Source: Polymorphobacter megasporae
GTDB taxonomy: Bacteria > Pseudomonadota > Alphaproteobacteria > Sphingomonadales > Sphingomonadaceae
NCBI RefSeq assembly: GCF_018982885.2
Contig: NZ_CP081848.1
Location: 3,720,001 to 3,784,000 of the forward strand
DNA length: 64,000 bases
Reading direction: 5' to 3'
Of the stretch, positions 60,023 through 64,000 are shown piece by piece. The notes under the pieces were generated by a model. The model was not told the origin of the DNA, ran no database searches, and saw only the letters and a program-made list of their open reading frames with translations. The position numbers and the translations under genes were made by a program. Within the stretch, counting starts at the first letter, position 1; the number at the start of each line of letters is the position of its first letter.

Positions 60023-60839
60023 GGCTCCACCCGTGGAGGGTGATGAGGACGATCTCGGGGGGTACACCGAGGCGGATCGGCACCGTCGTCGTGCCGACGC
60101 CCGACGAGACGATCAGCCGCCGTCCGCCCTCGACGAATAGTCCGCGGCGGTGCTCCCGGCCGAACTCGGTCCCGATCCACGGCGCGCCGATCAACGGCCA
60201 GCTCATCTGGCCGCCGTGGGTGTGCCCGGCAAGCGTCAGCGCGACCGACGCTGGAACCTGAACGAAATTGTCGGGCTCGTGCATCAGCAGGATCACCGGC
60301 TTGCCCGGCGGGATGCCCGCGAGCGCGGCGGCGACGTTCGGGCTGCCGGTCGTCAGGTCGTCGACCCCCGCGATGATGATCGGACCGGCATCGGCCCAGC
60401 GGTTCCGGAGGTACGTCATCCGATAGCGCGGCAGGACGATCGGCGACCAGAAGGCGTCGTCATGATTGCCGCGCACCGCGAATGTCCCAAGCCGCGACCG
60501 CAGCGCGCGGAACGGCTTGACGACCTTGTCGAGGTTGGTCGGCGTACTGACGAACAGCTTCTCGCCCTGATAGTCGCCGGTCAGCACGATCAGGTCGGGC
60601 TTGAGCGCGTTCGCCTGCGCGATGATCGCATACAGCCGGTCGATCGGCATGTCGGGCAGCCCGGCGTGGGTGTCGCTGAGCTGGACGATGCGGAGCGGGG
60701 CTTGCCCGACCGGCCATTTCGGAACCGCGACGTCGTAGCGGACGACGACCGGCACGCGCGTCGCTTCGTGCCATCCGGCAATGACGAACGCGGCGAGCAG
60801 CAGGATGGCGAGAAGGAGGCAGGCAAGGAGGCGGCGCAC
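59964..60839 (-). CDS. membrane-anchored metallophosphoesterase
   Basis: The 291-residue protein has an N-terminal membrane anchor ([20 protein letters not shown]) and a calcineurin-like fold with metal-binding motifs in order: LSDTHAG (Asp, His), [16 protein letters not shown] (Asn, His), LLMHEPDNF and [13 protein letters not shown]. It resembles YkuE/UDP-2,3-diacylglucosamine-type phosphoesterases. The GTG at 60839 is preferred, with GAGGAGG upstream; the reading to 61124 crosses the fadB-like gene. The C-terminus (TDNARRYRN) overlaps the cysK end. Confidence 0.85.
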   Translation of the reverse strand: MRRLLACLLLAILLLAAFVIAGWHEATRVPVVVRYDVAVPKWPVGQAPLRIVQLSDTHAGLPDMPIDRLYAIIAQANALKPDLIVLTGDYQGEKLFVSTPTNLDKVVKPFRALRSRLGTFAVRGNHDDAFWSPIVLPRYRMTYLRNRWADAGPIIIAGVDDLTTGSPNVAAALAGIPPGKPVILLMHEPDNFVQVPASVALTLAGHTHGGQMSWPLIGAPWIGTEFGREHRRGLFVEGGRRLIVSSGVGTTTVPIRLGVPPEIVLITLHGWSLTRSAGSPGPTDNARRYRN

Positions 60840-60862
60840 GCCACCTCCTCGCCGATCAGATG

Positions 60863-63046
60863 CTACGCCGCAAGCTTCGCTGCCGCGCGTCCGTAGAATG
60901 TTTCGCCCTTCGCCGCCATATCGCGGAGCAATTGCGGCGGGGTGAAGCGGTCGCCGTGGCGCTGCGTCAGCCCGTCGAGGATCGCGACGACGGTCTCCAG
61001 CCCGAGCGTGTCCATGTGGCTGAACGGACCGCCGGTGAACGGCGCGAAGCCCCAGCCGAAGATCGCACCGAGGTCGCCGTCCTCGGGCGTCTCGAGCACG
61101 CCCTCGGCGAAGCACCGTGCGCATTCGACCATCTGGCGATACAACAGTCGCTCGCGGATCGCCTCAGGGGTCGCGTCGCTATGCTCGCCTGGCGTTGCGA
61201 CGGTGGCCGACAGTTCGGGCCACAGATACTTCTTCGCCGGCGCTTCGGGATAAACATAGAAGCCCTTGCCGTTCTTGCGCCCGAAGCGGCCGAGCTCGTT
61301 CATCGTCGCGATGACCTCCTCGCTCGGGCTCGACTTGTAGGCGTCGCCGAGATCGGCGCGGGTCTGCTTGGCGACCTTCAAAGACAGGTCGAGTCCGACC
61401 TCGTCGTTGACCGCGAGCGGGCCGACCGGCATTCCCATGTGCTTGCCGACGTTCTCGATCAGCGCCGGACCAACGCCCTCGGCGAGCAATGCCAGCCCTT
61501 CCTGCACATAGGTGCCAAAGCAGCGCGAGGTGTAGAAGCCGCGGCTATCGTTGACGACGATCGGCGTCTTGCGGATCGCCGCGACGAAATCGAGCGCCTT
61601 AGCGATCGCCTCGGGGCCGGTTTCCTTGCCGACGATGATCTCGACGAGCGGCATCTTCTCGACCGGCGAGAAGAAGTGGATCCCGATGAAGTTCGCCGGC
61701 TTCGACCAAGCCTCGGCGAGGCCGGTGATCGGCAGCGTCGAGGTGTTCGAACCGAAGATCGTGTCGGCACCGACGACCGCCTCGACGTGCTTGGTCACCT
61801 CGGCCTTGATCCCGCGATCCTCGAACACCGCCTCGATGATCAGGTCGCAACCCGCGAGGTTGGCGTAATCGGCGGTCGGGTGGATCCGCGCGAGCAACGC
61901 CTCCATCTTGGCCGGGTCGGTGCGCTTCTTCGCCAGCCGGTCGGCGGTGTACTGCTTGCCCTTCTCGGCAGCCGCTATGTCGCGGTCGAGCAGGACCACG
62001 TCGATCCCGGCCTGCGCGGCGACCATCGCCACGCCCGCGCCCATCAGCCCGGCACCGAGCATCGCGATCTTCTTCGGCGGCATTGCGGCCACGTTCTTCG
62101 GGCGGCGCGCACCCTTTTCAGCCGCCTGCTTCGAGACGAACAGCGAGCGGATCATGTTTCCTGCCTGCGGGTCGGAAACGACCTTCGCCATGTATTTGGA
62201 CTCGACGCGAAGCGCGGTGTCCATCGGCAACTGCGTGCCCTCGTACACCGCCGACAGCATCGCGATCGGGGCGTTCATATTGTGATTGGTCTGCTTGGCC
62301 ACCATCGCATTGCCCGCCATGAAAGTCTGGGCGAAGTTCGGGTTCATCGCGCCGACGCCGCCGGGGAACTTGAAGCTCTTCTCGTCCCACGGCTGGGTGA
62401 ACTTGGTCGGGTTCGCCATGACCCACGCCTTCGCGTTGGCAACCACGTCGGCAGCGGGGGCAAGGGCGTGGACCACACCGAAGCCGAGCGCCTCTTGGGG
62501 GCTCATCGACTTGCCCTGGAGCAAATACATCAACGCCGGCTGGACGCCCATCAAGCGCGGCAGCCGCTGGGTTCCGCCCGCGCCGGGGAACAGCCCGACG
62601 AGGACTTCGGGCAGGCCGAGCTGGACCTTCGGGTTGTCGCTGCAGACGCGGTAGTGGCACGCGAGCGTCAGTTCGAGCCCGCCGCCGAGCGCGAGACCGT
62701 TGATCGCCGCTGCGACCGGCTTGCCGCATGTTTCGAGGCTGCGGAACAGCTGGTTCAAGCGGAAGACATTGTCGAACAGCTTGGCCATCCGCGATTTGCC
62801 GCCGTCGGAACGGGCACCGCCGACAAGCCCGCCCATCCCCTTGAGGTCGGCCCCGGCCATGAAGCCCGATGCCTTGCCGCTGGTGATGACGACGCCCTTG
62901 ATCGCCGCATCGGACTTGATCGTCTCGATCGCGGCGGCGAGGTCGGTGGTGAAATCGGCGTTAATGACGTTCATCGACTGGCCGGGCAGGTCGATCGTCA
63001 GGGTCAGGATGCCGTCGGCGTCGAGGTCGTGGTGGAGCGTGGTCAT
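60863..63046 (-). CDS. fadB: multifunctional 3-hydroxyacyl-CoA dehydrogenase/enoyl-CoA hydratase
   Basis: The 727-residue protein fuses an N-terminal crotonase domain (NVINADFTTDLAAAIETIKS, AINGLALGGGLELTLACHYR, LGLPEVLVGLFPGAGGTQRL) and a C-terminal 3-hydroxyacyl-CoA dehydrogenase with NAD site KIAMLGAGLMGAGVAMVAAQ, the IHFFSPVEKMPLVEII segment, and RGFYTSRCFGTYVQEGLAL. It catalyses hydration and oxidation steps of fatty acid beta-oxidation. The start at 63046 begins the crotonase domain. A thiolase gene lies upstream in the same direction, giving the fadA-fadB order of a beta-oxidation operon. A palindromic repeat separates the two. Confidence 0.93.
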   Translation of the reverse strand: MTTLHHDLDADGILTLTIDLPGQSMNVINADFTTDLAAAIETIKSDAAIKGVVITSGKASGFMAGADLKGMGGLVGGARSDGGKSRMAKLFDNVFRLNQLFRSLETCGKPVAAAINGLALGGGLELTLACHYRVCSDNPKVQLGLPEVLVGLFPGAGGTQRLPRLMGVQPALMYLLQGKSMSPQEALGFGVVHALAPAADVVANAKAWVMANPTKFTQPWDEKSFKFPGGVGAMNPNFAQTFMAGNAMVAKQTNHNMNAPIAMLSAVYEGTQLPMDTALRVESKYMAKVVSDPQAGNMIRSLFVSKQAAEKGARRPKNVAAMPPKKIAMLGAGLMGAGVAMVAAQAGIDVVLLDRDIAAAEKGKQYTADRLAKKRTDPAKMEALLARIHPTADYANLAGCDLIIEAVFEDRGIKAEVTKHVEAVVGADTIFGSNTSTLPITGLAEAWSKPANFIGIHFFSPVEKMPLVEIIVGKETGPEAIAKALDFVAAIRKTPIVVNDSRGFYTSRCFGTYVQEGLALLAEGVGPALIENVGKHMGMPVGPLAVNDEVGLDLSLKVAKQTRADLGDAYKSSPSEEVIATMNELGRFGRKNGKGFYVYPEAPAKKYLWPELSATVATPGEHSDATPEAIRERLLYRQMVECARCFAEGVLETPEDGDLGAIFGWGFAPFTGGPFSHMDTLGLETVVAILDGLTQRHGDRFTPPQLLRDMAAKGETFYGRAAAKLAA

Positions 63047-63070
63047 GGCGATAGTCCCCAAATTTCTGCT

Positions 63071-63141
63071 GTCAGCTCCGCGAAAGCGGAGACCCAAGAT
63101 CACCGACAGTGACTTTGGGTCCTCGCCTTCGCGGGGATGAC
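63071..63141. repeat. degenerate REP-like palindrome between thiolase and fadB genes
   Basis: GTCAGCTCCGCGAAAGCGGA and its partner GGGTCCTCGCCTTCGCGGGG form an imperfect stem closely related to the 27.4 kb repeat. Located between two co-directional genes, it may cut or stabilise the operon transcript. Confidence 0.75.
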
Positions 63142-63152
63142 ACGCACCTAAA

Positions 63153-64000
63153 TCAAATCCGCTCGATCACCGTCGCGGTGCCCATCCCGGCCCCGACGCA
63201 CAGCGTCACCAGCGCGGTCGACTTGCCCGTCCGCTCGAGCTCGTCGAGCACCGTCCCAAGGATCATCGCCCCGGTCGCGCCCAGCGGGTGCCCCATCGCG
63301 ATCGCGCCGCCGTTGACGTTTATCTTGTCGTGATCGATGTTGAGCGCCTGCATGTAGCGCAGGACGACGCTCGCGAACGCCTCGTTCAGCTCAAACAGGT
63401 CGATGTCGGCGACGGTCATGCCGAGGCGCTTGAGCAATTTCTCGGTCACCGGCGTCGGGCCGGTCAGCATGATCGCGGGCTCCGATCCGATCGACGCCAT
63501 GCCGAGGATCTTCGCGCGCGGCTTGATGCCGTATTTCGCGCCCATGTCGCGGTTGCCGACGAGGACCGCTGCCGCACCGTCGACGATGCCGCTCGAATTG
63601 CCGCCGTGGTGGACGTGGAAGATCTTCTCGACCTCGGGGTACTTCTGCAGCGCGATCGCGTCGAAGCCGGGCATGCCCTCGCCGATCGCCTCGAATGCCG
63701 GGTTGAGGCCGCCGAGCGACTGCATGTCGGTGCCGGGGCGCATATGTTCGTCGCGGTCGAGGACGATCTCGCCGATCACGTCCTTGACGCCGATCACCGA
63801 GTTCTTGAAGCGGCCTTCGCTCCATGCGCGGGCAGCGCGCTTCTGGCTTTCGACCGCATAGGCGTCGACGTCGGCGCGGCTGAAGCCATACTTCGTCGCG
63901 ATCAGGTCGGCACCAATGCCCTGCGGCATAAAATAGGTCTTGTAGGCGACCGCCGGATCCATCGGCCATGCGCCGCCGTCGGCCCCCATCGGCACGCGCG
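63153..64000 (-). CDS. acetyl-CoA C-acyltransferase (thiolase), 5' end cut by the window edge
   Basis: The readable part (about 282 residues) covers the middle and C-terminal thiolase domain: [20 protein letters not shown], the segment [15 protein letters not shown], the active-site [20 protein letters not shown] (catalytic histidine), and [15 protein letters not shown] with the acid/base cysteine. It catalyses thiolytic cleavage of 3-oxoacyl-CoA. The N-terminus with the nucleophile cysteine lies outside the window. It is upstream of the fadB-like gene on the same strand and forms the FadA partner. Confidence 0.9.
   Translation of the reverse strand, partial: RVPMGADGGAWPMDPAVAYKTYFMPQGIGADLIATKYGFSRADVDAYAVESQKRAARAWSEGRFKNSVIGVKDVIGEIVLDRDEHMRPGTDMQSLGGLNPAFEAIGEGMPGFDAIALQKYPEVEKIFHVHHGGNSSGIVDGAAAVLVGNRDMGAKYGIKPRAKILGMASIGSEPAIMLTGPTPVTEKLLKRLGMTVADIDLFELNEAFASVVLRYMQALNIDHDKINVNGGAIAMGHPLGATGAMILGTVLDELERTGKSTALVTLCVGAGMGTATVIERI

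Noticed and set aside
60860-63112. Long plus-strand frame antisense to the fadB-like gene
   Set aside because: Low-complexity, basic translation with no family features; the minus strand encodes a complete multifunctional enzyme.
1-64000. CRISPR arrays, insertion sequences with transposase, rRNA operons
   Set aside because: No regularly spaced direct repeats, transposase-like proteins or rRNA sequences were seen; the repeats found are palindromic REP-like units or att sites.

Overview
The window is 64 kb of GC-rich chromosomal DNA, most likely from a sphingomonad-type alphaproteobacterium. That placement is an inference from gene content: an NDUFA12-type complex I accessory protein beside MlaD and a DUF2155 protein, CtaA with a DUF2237 protein, a SapC-family protein, a large TonB-dependent receptor, UbiK, and GTTC-N7-GTTC elements of the kind alphaproteobacterial LexA binds. 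Most of the sequence is housekeeping or secondary-metabolism genes in short operons with ATGA or TGATG overlaps.

Left part (1-31.4 kb): a hydrolase, an old yellow enzyme, a Tat-exported amidase, aat, a cell-envelope trio (NDUFA12-like, MlaD, DUF2155), ilvE divergent from a MarR regulator, a TetR-like regulator, a YbjN protein, ubiK, tlyA, a coupled pair of small membrane proteins, a sensor kinase, dxs, a Fur/Zur regulator, ctaA with DUF2237, rplM-rpsI with its own promoter and terminator, an acquired-looking hydrolase, a DsbD-like reductase, a divergent pair of peptidoglycan enzymes, an NAD-binding protein divergent from an XRE/MmyB regulator, an acetamidase, a PAP2 phosphatase, a benzoylformate-decarboxylase-like enzyme with an MpaB-type oxygenase, and an N-formylglutamate amidohydrolase.

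Middle (31,459-44,864): an integrated mobilizable element of about 13.4 kb sits in a tRNA-Val(GAC) gene and is bounded by a 52-bp exact direct repeat of the tRNA 3' end. It encodes a tyrosine integrase, two small control proteins with a paired palindromic operator, a ribbon-helix-helix protein, a TraD/VirD4-like coupling protein and a MobF relaxase, but no mating-pore genes, so it would have to borrow a conjugation apparatus. Its cargo is a restriction cassette: a cytosine-5 methyltransferase, a McrB-like AAA+ motor, a LlaJI/McrC-like PD-(D/E)xK nuclease and an N6-adenine methyltransferase. Combining an m5C and an m6A enzyme with a LlaJI-type NTP-dependent nuclease is the most interesting content of the window.

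Right part (45-64 kb): an AI-2E-family membrane protein with a long C-terminal extension, SapC, an FAD-linked dehydrogenase, a small secreted protein, a TonB receptor, a DEAD-box RNA helicase, enoyl-CoA hydratase, tgt, an MFS exporter coupled to cysteine synthase, a metallophosphoesterase, and a fatty-acid oxidation pair (FadB-like multifunctional protein and a thiolase that runs off the right edge). Two near-identical SOS-box-like sequences lie in the gene-free stretches at 47.3 and 55.4 kb. REP-like palindromes occur at 27.4, 56.4 and 63.1 kb.
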